From Mucilaginibacter ginsenosidivorax (GTDB lineage Bacteria > Bacteroidota > Bacteroidia > Sphingobacteriales > Sphingobacteriaceae), in contig NZ_CP042437.1 of assembly GCF_007971525.1 (NCBI RefSeq), positions 62,001-126,000 of the forward strand: a DNA stretch of 64,000 nt, in the 5' to 3' direction. This document shows positions 8,225 through 16,171 of the stretch, one piece after another. The notes beneath the pieces are model-generated. The model worked only from the letters and a program-made list of their open reading frames with translations. It had not been told where the DNA came from and made no database searches. The stretch's first letter is position 1. Each line of letters opens with the position of its first letter. A program made the translations under genes and the position numbers.

Positions 8225-10650
8225 CGAAGACTTTTCACCGGGTTTGCCGATGCTGCTTTGATGGATTGAAAGCTGATAGTTAAAAAAGCGATAACTACCG
8301 CGATAACACCTGCCATTACAAGCACCCACCATTGGATGCTGATGCGGAAGGCAAAATCAAGCAGCCATTTGCTCATAGAATACCATGCTATGGGCAATGC
8401 GATTACCGACGCTATAAGCACCAGTTTTAAAAAGTCTTTAGATAATTCGGTTACTATTTGCGGGATGCTGGCGCCTAATACTTTGCGCACGCCTATCTCC
8501 TTAACCCTTTGACTAATAGTAAATGCCGATAGCCCGAACAAGCCCAGGCAAGCTATAAATATGGCAATGAAAGAAAATATAGTAAACAAGCTGCCTTGCT
8601 GTTGCTCGCTGTCATACAGTTTCTGGAATTTTTCATCAAGGAAGGTATATTGAAAAGGGCTTTCAGGCTGGTATTTTTTCCATGTTTGCTCCAGCGTATT
8701 AATGGCCTGCTGAACATGGCTGCCATCAATTTTTATCGATAGCCTGCCATAATTGTTGTTGTTATTTGAAAGCGAAGGCATCGTCATCAACAACGGAATG
8801 ATATTCTGGTGTAACGACTCGAAATGGAAATCGTTAACTACACCTATCACCTTTCCTTTAACGCCGCCATAGCTTATCTCTTTACCAATGGCGCTTTCCG
8901 GGGTTTTCCACCCTAACACTTTAGATGCAGCCACGTTTATAACATAGTTATTAGTGTCTGTTGCAAAATCTTTTGAAAAATTACGGCCTGCAGCCATTTT
9001 CATCCCGTAGGTGGGTATAAAACTGCAATCGGTATTGATGTATTTTACAGCTGCTTTAACAGGTTGCAGCACTCCCCCCTGCATTACCTGGATGCCTTGG
9101 TCGTCCAACAAACGGCCGGATGGGATCCTTGACGAACGGCCGGCATCTTTAATATTCCCGTTCTTCAATATTTCGTTTTTAAACACATCAAACTGGGTGG
9201 CGTTAAAGGGATTGCCCATGGTTATCAAATGATCTTTATTAAAACCAAGTGATTTTTGCTGCATATAGCGCAACTGCTGAAAAACAATAGTAGTGGCCAC
9301 TATTAAAATAATAGAGATGGAAAACTGCAATACCACCAATACCTTCCGGAACGAGATATTGCCCGAACCAACCTTTAAAATTCCCTTTAATACCTTTATT
9401 GGTTTAAACGACGACATAAATATTGCAGGATAAATACCGCTGATAATACCAATTACAAAAGGCATGGCCACAATTGACAATACAATTTGTGGCTGCAATA
9501 AGTTGTTAAAATTCAACTGCAGTCCCGAAAATTGATTAACCAGGGGCATAACAAGCCAGGTTATAACCAAAGCTAACACGAGCGAAAAAGCGGTTATCAA
9601 TACAGATTCGCTTAAAAACTGGGTAATGATTTCTTTTTGCTGCGCTCCTATTACCTTGCGGATGCCTATCTCCTTAGCCCTAAGGGTGGACCGCGCGGTT
9701 GATAAGTTCATGTAATTAATACAGGCTATCAGCAGGATAAACAACGCGATAGCCGAAAATATATAAACTCTTTTGATGTCGCCGTTTTGCTCCAATTCAT
9801 CATCCAGGTGTGAATTAAGGTGAATGTCCAATAGTTTTTGAAAATGTAATTTACTAAATTTTGATTCGCGGTAATTTGCCGGCTGACCAGTAAAATGCAC
9901 GTACTTATCTAAAAAAGCAGGAAATTGCGCGGCTACGGTATTAACATTATAACCCTTTGGAAATAACAGATAAGTGAAAAACGCGTTATTGCCCCAATTG
10001 GTTTCCAGGCCTTTTTTGCCATAAACCGTATTGTCATTTAATGTTGCAAAAGATAAAAGCAGTTGAGGGTGCAATTGAGCATTTGCGGGAAAAGGTTCAA
10101 AAATGCCTGTAACCTTAAAATTATACTGGTTATTAAACCGGAACTCCTTATTCATCGGATCCTCGTTTCCGAAATATTTGCGTGCCATTTCGGGAGTCAG
10201 CATCACGCTGAAGGGCTCGGCCAGGGCACTTTTAGGATCGCCATGGATAGTTTTTATGCTAAAAAAGTCAAAGAAATTTTCGTCGGCAAAATACGATCCA
10301 TCTTCGTTAAACAGCTTATCCTTATAACGGATAACTGCACTGCCGTTTGGCAGTATCCGCGTAAACTTTTTAATATCAGGGAATTCATTTTTAAGCAACG
10401 GGCCTACCGGTGGCGCAACAGCCCCCAGGTATAAGTTATCAATACCATCGGCAGTATTAAAACTGCGGGTAACACGATAAATATCATCGGCATTGGCATT
10501 AAACTTATCATAGCTCGTCTCGTTTATCACATAAACCACAATCAGCAGGCAACAGGTTAACCCAACGGTTAATCCAAATATATTGATGAACGATATAAAT
10601 TTGTGCCTGGTAATGTTCCGTAATGCACTGCGTAAATAATTCTTTATCAT
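8215..10650 (-). CDS. ABC transporter permease, MacB/FtsX family (P5 of the array)
   Basis: 811 residues with two MacB_PCD/FtsX halves. The first helix (GLTVGLTCCLLIVVYV) carries the Cys-Cys pair also seen in the P4 permease, so these two form a subgroup. The first motif is KEIGIRKVIGAQ and the second KEIGVRKVLGAS; the C terminus is NPVKSLRSE. The first periplasmic domain has motifs (YFADENFFDFFS, MARKYFGNEDP) typical of the family in Bacteroidota. Upstream lie 215 bp of heptamer repeats rather than a recognisable promoter, so it is probably cotranscribed with P4. Confidence 0.93.
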   Translation of the reverse strand: MIKNYLRSALRNITRHKFISFINIFGLTVGLTCCLLIVVYVINETSYDKFNANADDIYRVTRSFNTADGIDNLYLGAVAPPVGPLLKNEFPDIKKFTRILPNGSAVIRYKDKLFNEDGSYFADENFFDFFSIKTIHGDPKSALAEPFSVMLTPEMARKYFGNEDPMNKEFRFNNQYNFKVTGIFEPFPANAQLHPQLLLSFATLNDNTVYGKKGLETNWGNNAFFTYLLFPKGYNVNTVAAQFPAFLDKYVHFTGQPANYRESKFSKLHFQKLLDIHLNSHLDDELEQNGDIKRVYIFSAIALFILLIACINYMNLSTARSTLRAKEIGIRKVIGAQQKEIITQFLSESVLITAFSLVLALVITWLVMPLVNQFSGLQLNFNNLLQPQIVLSIVAMPFVIGIISGIYPAIFMSSFKPIKVLKGILKVGSGNISFRKVLVVLQFSISIILIVATTIVFQQLRYMQQKSLGFNKDHLITMGNPFNATQFDVFKNEILKNGNIKDAGRSSRIPSGRLLDDQGIQVMQGGVLQPVKAAVKYINTDCSFIPTYGMKMAAGRNFSKDFATDTNNYVINVAASKVLGWKTPESAIGKEISYGGVKGKVIGVVNDFHFESLHQNIIPLLMTMPSLSNNNNNYGRLSIKIDGSHVQQAINTLEQTWKKYQPESPFQYTFLDEKFQKLYDSEQQQGSLFTIFSFIAIFIACLGLFGLSAFTISQRVKEIGVRKVLGASIPQIVTELSKDFLKLVLIASVIALPIAWYSMSKWLLDFAFRISIQWWVLVMAGVIAVVIAFLTISFQSIKAASANPVKSLRSE

Positions 10651-10662
10651 AACTGTGTGGTT

Positions 10663-10739
10663 AAATTCTAAATCCCAAACTCTAAGTTCTAAAAACCAAA
10701 TCCTAAATTCTAAAATCCAAATCCTAAACTCTAAATCCC
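10663..10739. repeat. Degenerate heptamer array, AAATCCT type (11 units)
   Basis: Eleven consecutive 7-bp units run without any insertion or deletion: AAATTCT, AAATCCC, AAACTCT, AAGTTCT, AAAAACC, AAATCCT, AAATTCT, AAAATCC, AAATCCT, AAACTCT, AAATCCC. The sequence drifts but the 7-bp register is exact. The array begins 13 bp upstream of the P5 start codon. Confidence 0.85.
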
Positions 10740-10776
10740 AACGTTAAACTATAATTCTTAAATTGACAGGCAATTT

Positions 10777-10860
10777 CTCACAACTCACAACTCACAACTC
10801 ACAACTCACAACTCACAACTCACAACTCACAACTCACAACTCACAACTCACAACTCACAA
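10777..10860. repeat. Perfect heptamer array, (CTCACAA)12
   Basis: Twelve identical copies of CTCACAA run from 10777 to 10860, followed by a degenerate unit leading into the stop codon of the P4 gene (10866-10868). On the mRNA strand the repeat reads TTGTGAG directly after the stop. A perfect microsatellite of this length should be prone to slippage. Confidence 0.95.
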
Positions 10861-10865
10861 CTCAC

Positions 10866-13292
10866 CTACTCGTTCCTCAAACTTTTCACCGGGTTGGCCA
10901 ATGCGGCTTTTACCGATTGAAAGCTGATGGTTATTGCAGCCACCAGTAATGCAATACAGCCTGCTAATAAAAACACCCACCACTGGATGCTTATGCGGTA
11001 GGCAAAATCCTGCAGCCATTTGCTCATGGCGTACCAGGTTATGGGGAATGATATGAGCGACGCTATTACAATAAGTTTCAAAAACTCTTTTGATAATAAT
11101 GTGGTAATACTCCCTGTTGATGCGCCCAAAACCTTACGGATGCCTATTTCTTTAACCCTTAGCCTGATCATGAATGCTGCCAGGCCAAACAAACCAAGGC
11201 TGGCTATGATCAGGGCAACAAGCGCAAACACGGTAAATATTTTGCCGGTTTGTTGTTCGGATGCGTAAAGTGATGCAAACTTTTCGTCGAGGAACGAATA
11301 GCTGAAAGGCAAATCAGTTTTAAAGCTATCCCATTGCGTGCGCATATCGGCAATAAGTTTTTTAATATCTTTTGTTTTTACCTTAACCATAATTGAACTT
11401 ATGCTATGGCCGGGCAACAACATCAAGGGCGCTATCTTTTGCTTTGCAGATACATAATGAAAATCTTTAACTACCCCTACAACAGTATATTGAGCCCTTG
11501 CCGAGCGGACAATGGTTTTACCTATCGGATCGCTTTTACCCCAACCCAGGTCGCGCACCAGGGCCTCGTTAACAACTACCGCCATTGAATCGCCGGGGTA
11601 CGACGGATAAAAATTACGACCTTTTACTATCTGTATCCCTAAAGTGGGTATATAGTGTTCATCCACATGAAAAATATCTGTATGAATTTCGGCATGGCCG
11701 CCCTTGTCATTAAATTCCTTGGCATCTATCTGCGTGCCATCAATACCGCCCCCTGAACCGGGAACGCTGCTGGATATGGTGGCATTCATAACCTGCGGAT
11801 TACGCAGCAACTCCTGCTTAAATGCGTCAATGTTATTGCGTAACGAATAAGTTTCATTTATTACCAGTACCTGGTCTTTATCGTAACCCAGTTTTTTGTT
11901 TTGCATATAGTGCAATTGTTGGTAAACTACAAAGGTGGCTATAATGAGCGCGGTAGATACTGCAAACTGGAAAACGATAAGGCCGCTGCGCAGGTAATTT
12001 TTGCTTGCCTGCCTGGTAGTGCCCGAACCGCCCTTTAATACGGCAATGATCTGGAAACCCGACAATACAAATGCAGGATAAATGCCGGCTATAACCCCAA
12101 CTACAAAAACAAGCAACACTTCGGTAATTATGGCCTGGAAACTCACAAAAAAACTAATATTAATATGCTTGCGCGACAGATCATTAAAAACCGGCAGCAG
12201 CAGGTACACCATTACGATGGCCAGCACCATGGCCCCTAATGTAAGCAGTACCGATTCGGTAAGGAACTGCGAAATAAGCCCGCTTTTTTCTGAACCCAAT
12301 ACTTTACGGATGCCAACTTCTTTGCTCCGTTTTGCCGAACTGGCGGTTGATAAATTGGTAAAGTTAATGCAGGCCAGCATCAAAATAAATATAGCCAAAA
12401 CACCAAATATGTAAACGTAATGAATATCGCCATTAGCTTCTATCTCGTATTTTGTTGCCGAGTGCAGGTGAATATCAGTTAAGGGCTGTAAATAAAACAG
12501 GAAGGTATTCACAGATTTGCTTGCCTCGGCCAGGCTTACATTCATGTCGTGGGCAATTTCGGGCACTACAAACTTTTTGACCAGGTCATTCGGAAACGCC
12601 GACTCCAGCTTTTTTGCGTCGGCGCTCTTGTTTAATTGTATGTAGGTGAAATAACCAATGTTGCTCCAGGTTTGCTGCGCGGTTCGTACATAATTATTCA
12701 TGCTAAAAAACGCGTCGCCATGAAAGTGGGAATTGTCAGGTACTTTTTCAATAACCCCGGTAACCTTATAGGGCTCGCCGTCTACCAGTAATGATTGGCC
12801 TACAGCCGCGCCATTACCAAAGTATTTTTTTGCAAATGCTGCGGTGATTACTATACTATTGGGATCTTTGAGGCAGGTTTTACTTTCGCCGTCAATTATG
12901 GGGATTGAAAACAGTTGCAGAAAGTTAGCGTCTACCATAAACAGGTGTTCTTCTTTAAACTTTTTGCCGTTATACTCAATATACGATGGCTTGCGGCCGG
13001 TAAGCCTGGTTACATCGCTAACCTGTGGGTATTGATCTTTAATGCCTTTGGCCACGGCCACATCTACGCTGGGGTAGTCGCTTATTCCTGCGTTTTCGAT
13101 AGTTTTAATACCTACGCGATAAATCTGCCCGGCATCCTGCGGATACCTGTCGTAGCTTAATTCACTATATACGTAAGCGGTAATCAGCATACAGCAGGCC
13201 AGGCCAACCGATAGGCCAAACACATTTATAAACGAAAATATTTTATTGCGTTTTAAACTACGCCATGCGGTTTTAATATAATTTTTAAGCAT
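10866..13292 (-). CDS. ABC transporter permease, MacB/FtsX family (P4 of the array)
   Basis: I place the start at 13292, giving 808 residues beginning MLKNYIKTAWRSLKRNK, because that matches the N termini of the other seven paralogues. The frame stays open to 13334 but the extra 14 residues overlap a conserved upstream element. Layout is the usual two MacB_PCD/FtsX halves; motifs are KEVGIRKVLGS and KEIGIRKVLGAS, C terminus NPVKSLRNE. The first helix has the Cys-Cys signature shared with P5. A 309-bp upstream gap holds a promoter-like region matching that of the adaptor gene, so P4 probably heads a second transcription unit covering P4 to P8. Confidence 0.93.
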   Translation of the reverse strand: MLKNYIKTAWRSLKRNKIFSFINVFGLSVGLACCMLITAYVYSELSYDRYPQDAGQIYRVGIKTIENAGISDYPSVDVAVAKGIKDQYPQVSDVTRLTGRKPSYIEYNGKKFKEEHLFMVDANFLQLFSIPIIDGESKTCLKDPNSIVITAAFAKKYFGNGAAVGQSLLVDGEPYKVTGVIEKVPDNSHFHGDAFFSMNNYVRTAQQTWSNIGYFTYIQLNKSADAKKLESAFPNDLVKKFVVPEIAHDMNVSLAEASKSVNTFLFYLQPLTDIHLHSATKYEIEANGDIHYVYIFGVLAIFILMLACINFTNLSTASSAKRSKEVGIRKVLGSEKSGLISQFLTESVLLTLGAMVLAIVMVYLLLPVFNDLSRKHINISFFVSFQAIITEVLLVFVVGVIAGIYPAFVLSGFQIIAVLKGGSGTTRQASKNYLRSGLIVFQFAVSTALIIATFVVYQQLHYMQNKKLGYDKDQVLVINETYSLRNNIDAFKQELLRNPQVMNATISSSVPGSGGGIDGTQIDAKEFNDKGGHAEIHTDIFHVDEHYIPTLGIQIVKGRNFYPSYPGDSMAVVVNEALVRDLGWGKSDPIGKTIVRSARAQYTVVGVVKDFHYVSAKQKIAPLMLLPGHSISSIMVKVKTKDIKKLIADMRTQWDSFKTDLPFSYSFLDEKFASLYASEQQTGKIFTVFALVALIIASLGLFGLAAFMIRLRVKEIGIRKVLGASTGSITTLLSKEFLKLIVIASLISFPITWYAMSKWLQDFAYRISIQWWVFLLAGCIALLVAAITISFQSVKAALANPVKSLRNE

Positions 13293-13317
13293 TGTGATGT
13301 AATTACCAGTAATGCAG

Positions 13318-13425
13318 TTTAAAACACATACCAATTATAAAATCAACTGAAAATCAAATAGTTAATTTAAAATTCAAATTACAACTGTACGCAGGCGTAA
13401 CAGTAGGTGTACGATTATGATACAG
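13318..13425 (-). promoter_or_regulatory. Predicted activator-dependent promoter of the P4-P8 unit
   Basis: Read on the minus strand, two similar 17-bp sites (consensus TGTAWCANANNCGWACA, degenerate in the second) start at 13424 and 13402, 22 bp apart. Seventy-four bp below the first site's edge (13407 to 13333) lies TGGTATGTGTTTT, 41 bp from the P4 start. The same parts with the same 22- and 74-bp spacings occur upstream of the adaptor gene. The layout suits an NtrC-type activator with a sigma54-like core, though the -12 element is not canonical. Confidence 0.55.
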
Positions 13426-13601
13426 GGTTCATTGGTTCATTGGTTCATTGGTTCATTGGAACGCGGGCATAGCGGACGGAACGTTTTAAGCCTGGCTTCC
13501 TGAAATCACCTGCACGCATCAGACAGGACTAATGAACCAGTGTCCAATGAACGAAAAGAAAAGACCAATGAACTAATGAACCAGTGAACTAATGAACGAC
13601 T
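13426..13601. repeat. Octamer-word inverted repeat (GGTTCATT arms)
   Basis: The left arm (13426-13459) consists of GGTTCATT octamers. The right arm, about 13531-13595, carries AATGAAC units interrupted by short unrelated stretches and ends 6 bp before the stop codon of P3 (13602). The left part shares 44 bp with one mismatch with the element at 2911-3089, including sequence beyond the octamers, so the two derive from one parent. Confidence 0.8.
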
Positions 13602-15956
13602 TTATTCGTTCCGCAAGCTGTTAATAGGGTTGGCTAATGCGGCTTTGATAGATTGGAAACTGACGGTTGCCAGTGCAACTATTACGGTTACCAGGCCTGC
13701 CATTACAAATACCCAAACCTGGATAGTGATGCGGTAAGTATAGGTTTCCAGCCATTTGTGCATGCCCCACCAGGCAATTGGCGACGCTATAACGAAGGAG
13801 ATAAGCACAAGCATTAAAAACTCTTTTGATAACATACCGGTAAGGTTTGATACAGATGCGCCAAGTACCTTACGTACACTAATTTCTTTTTGCCGGTTTT
13901 GTGCCATGTAAGCGGCAAGGCCAAATAAGCCGAGGCATGATATAAATATGGTTAGCCCGGCAAACAGGCTGGCCAAAGTGCCCACTTTTTGCTCGTCGTT
14001 AAACTTTTTAGCGTATTCATCGTCAACAAAATGATATTCAAACGGGTACTCGGGGTTATATTTTTTAAACACAGCTTCCGCGCGTTTCAGGTTTTCGGCG
14101 GTAGTATTATTGGGGTTAAGCTTATAATGAACCACGTTGAACCATGATTTTGGCCCCTGGATAATCATGGCTTTAACAGGCTGATATGGCGATTCGATGA
14201 TAAAATCTTTAATAACGCCCACCACCACCAAATTGTGGTTATCCCTTTTGATGATCTGCCCTATCGGGTCTTTAAACCCGGTCACCTTTACTGCGGCCTC
14301 GTTAAGCAAAATAGCGGTCGAATCTGTAGGATAAGTATTTACATCGATATCCCTGCCGGCGGCTATTTTTAAACCCATTGTTTTTACAAAGTCGCCATCG
14401 GTATTGTACATGATAAAATCTATCTTCTGGCTTTGATCTTTCCCCTTCCAGTCGAAACCCCAGCTGTCACTCCAGCGTTGGGTAACCGGCGAATTGGTTT
14501 TGGTAACCGATACTGCCGCCCCGCTGCTTACCAGCTCGTTACGGATCATTTTAAAGTTTTTATCGATACTGCCCGACATCATGGTGTACACCAGGTTGTC
14601 CTTTTTGTAGCCAAGGTCCCGGTTTTGCGCGTATTGCATCTGGTCGCGGATGAGGATGGTACAGATGATAAGCACAATGGCGAAAGTGAACTGAACCACC
14701 ACCAATATTTTGCGGGGACTAATTACGGCGTCCACCTTTTTAAATGTTCCTTTCAACACGCTAACAGGCTTAAATGACGACAGGAAGAAAGCCGGGTAAC
14801 TACCCGCTATTACGCCGGTAAACAAAACAAAACCTAAGCCCGTCAGCCAGAAATAAACGCTTGCGTAGGGCACAAACAACTGCTTATCGGTTAACTGGTT
14901 AAAGCCCGACATGCTGATTTGCACAATAACAATGGCTATTATACCTGCAATAAATGCTATCAGGATACTTTCGCCTAAAAATTGTGTTATAATCGAGCCT
15001 TTTTTTGCGCCTATCGCTTTCATGATACCAACTTCGCGGGCGCGTTTTTCGCTCCGGGCTGTGCTTAAGTTCATGAAATTGATACAGGCTATTAATAAAA
15101 TAAATGCTGCTATAACAGCAAACAACCTTACCGATTCAATTTTACCGCCGGTTATTTTACCGTTTTCAAATTTGGAATATAAATGCCACTTGGCGGCGGG
15201 ATGCATAAACACTTCCTGGTCTTTTTGGTCGGAGTGCGATTTGGTGATATTGAGCACTTGCTTATTCAGCTGCGCTTCGGTTACATTGGGTTTGGTAAGC
15301 ACCCAGGTTTGTACCGAATTATTGCCCCAGTACTCATCATCGCCCCCTGTTTTTTTCAGGTAGCTCCAGGGCATCAGGTATTCAAAATCAAAACGTGTGT
15401 TGTTGGGCAAATCTTTCATTACCCCTGTTACCGTAAAATGATCAACGCTGTCAATACGTACTACTTTCCCCATGGCGTCTTGTTCGCCAAATAGTTTTTT
15501 TGCCAGTTTTTGCGTAATAACTATGGAGTTAATGGTATTAAGCGCTGTTTTGGGATTGCCCGCTACCAGCGGAAAGCTGAACATGGTCAAAAAATCAGGA
15601 TCGGTAAAATCACCATTAAGGTTCAGGTGTTTATCGCCAAGGGTAAACAAGAAATTGGCCGATGTTGTGCGGCAGCTTTGTTCAACAGCAGAATAATCCT
15701 GCTTTAAAGTTTTCGACATAATCTTGGGTGTGGTTCCCCAGCACCACAGTTTGCCATCAAATACAGCACGGTTATAGGCCTGGTACAACCTATCGCGGTT
15801 TTGATGAAACTGATCGTAACTCAGCTCATTCTGGATCCAGAACATGATAAGCGCCGCGCTGGCCATACCTATAGCCAGGCCCGATATGTTGATTAATGAA
15901 AATGATTTGTTACGCAGCAAATTGCGCCAGGCTATTTTTATAAAATTTTTAAACAT
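13602..15956 (-). CDS. ABC transporter permease, MacB/FtsX family (P3 of the array)
   Basis: 784 residues, two MacB_PCD/FtsX halves. The first cytoplasmic motif is altered to REVGIMKAIGA (Met-Lys-Ala-Ile in place of Arg-Lys-Val-Leu) and the second is KEISVRKVLGAS; the C terminus is NPINSLRNE. The unusual first motif may change how this half meets the ATPase. The first helix (GLAIGMASAALIMFWI) and the segment ending WHLYSKFENGK place it with P1 and P2, which share 'WHLY(G/D/S)' and 'GGxIExV' blocks before the second helix. It is the last gene of the first predicted transcription unit. Confidence 0.93.
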   Translation of the reverse strand: MFKNFIKIAWRNLLRNKSFSLINISGLAIGMASAALIMFWIQNELSYDQFHQNRDRLYQAYNRAVFDGKLWCWGTTPKIMSKTLKQDYSAVEQSCRTTSANFLFTLGDKHLNLNGDFTDPDFLTMFSFPLVAGNPKTALNTINSIVITQKLAKKLFGEQDAMGKVVRIDSVDHFTVTGVMKDLPNNTRFDFEYLMPWSYLKKTGGDDEYWGNNSVQTWVLTKPNVTEAQLNKQVLNITKSHSDQKDQEVFMHPAAKWHLYSKFENGKITGGKIESVRLFAVIAAFILLIACINFMNLSTARSEKRAREVGIMKAIGAKKGSIITQFLGESILIAFIAGIIAIVIVQISMSGFNQLTDKQLFVPYASVYFWLTGLGFVLFTGVIAGSYPAFFLSSFKPVSVLKGTFKKVDAVISPRKILVVVQFTFAIVLIICTILIRDQMQYAQNRDLGYKKDNLVYTMMSGSIDKNFKMIRNELVSSGAAVSVTKTNSPVTQRWSDSWGFDWKGKDQSQKIDFIMYNTDGDFVKTMGLKIAAGRDIDVNTYPTDSTAILLNEAAVKVTGFKDPIGQIIKRDNHNLVVVGVIKDFIIESPYQPVKAMIIQGPKSWFNVVHYKLNPNNTTAENLKRAEAVFKKYNPEYPFEYHFVDDEYAKKFNDEQKVGTLASLFAGLTIFISCLGLFGLAAYMAQNRQKEISVRKVLGASVSNLTGMLSKEFLMLVLISFVIASPIAWWGMHKWLETYTYRITIQVWVFVMAGLVTVIVALATVSFQSIKAALANPINSLRNE

Positions 15957-16051
15957 ATGATGCGGATAAGTTGAATTCTATAATAAAGACGACATTATTA
16001 CTCGCAACGTTGCATCAAAAAACAATAAATATTCTGTTCGCAGATTCTTCA

Positions 16052-16102
16052 CCGAGGTGATCAGGGTCTCTTTTATGGGCAGATAGACCCTGATCACCTC
16101 GG
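16052..16102. repeat. 18-bp perfect inverted repeat (stable hairpin)
   Basis: Positions 16052-16069 and 16085-16102 are perfect reverse complements (CCGAGGTGATCAGGGTCT and its complement) with a 15-nt loop. It lies in the gap between P2 and P3 with no T-run next to the stem, so it is not a classic terminator. It could be a REP-like element, an mRNA-processing hairpin or a protein site; the sequence does not decide. Confidence 0.85.
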
Positions 16103-16171
16103 CTATTGTAGATGATGGGTACCCTAAATTCTAAACCCTAACTTGACGCTTAGTTCCACTCACTCACCATA

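Noticed and set aside
10777..10860. CRISPR-like repeat array
   Set aside because: The 7-bp units are contiguous with no spacers and no cas genes are present; it is a tandem microsatellite.
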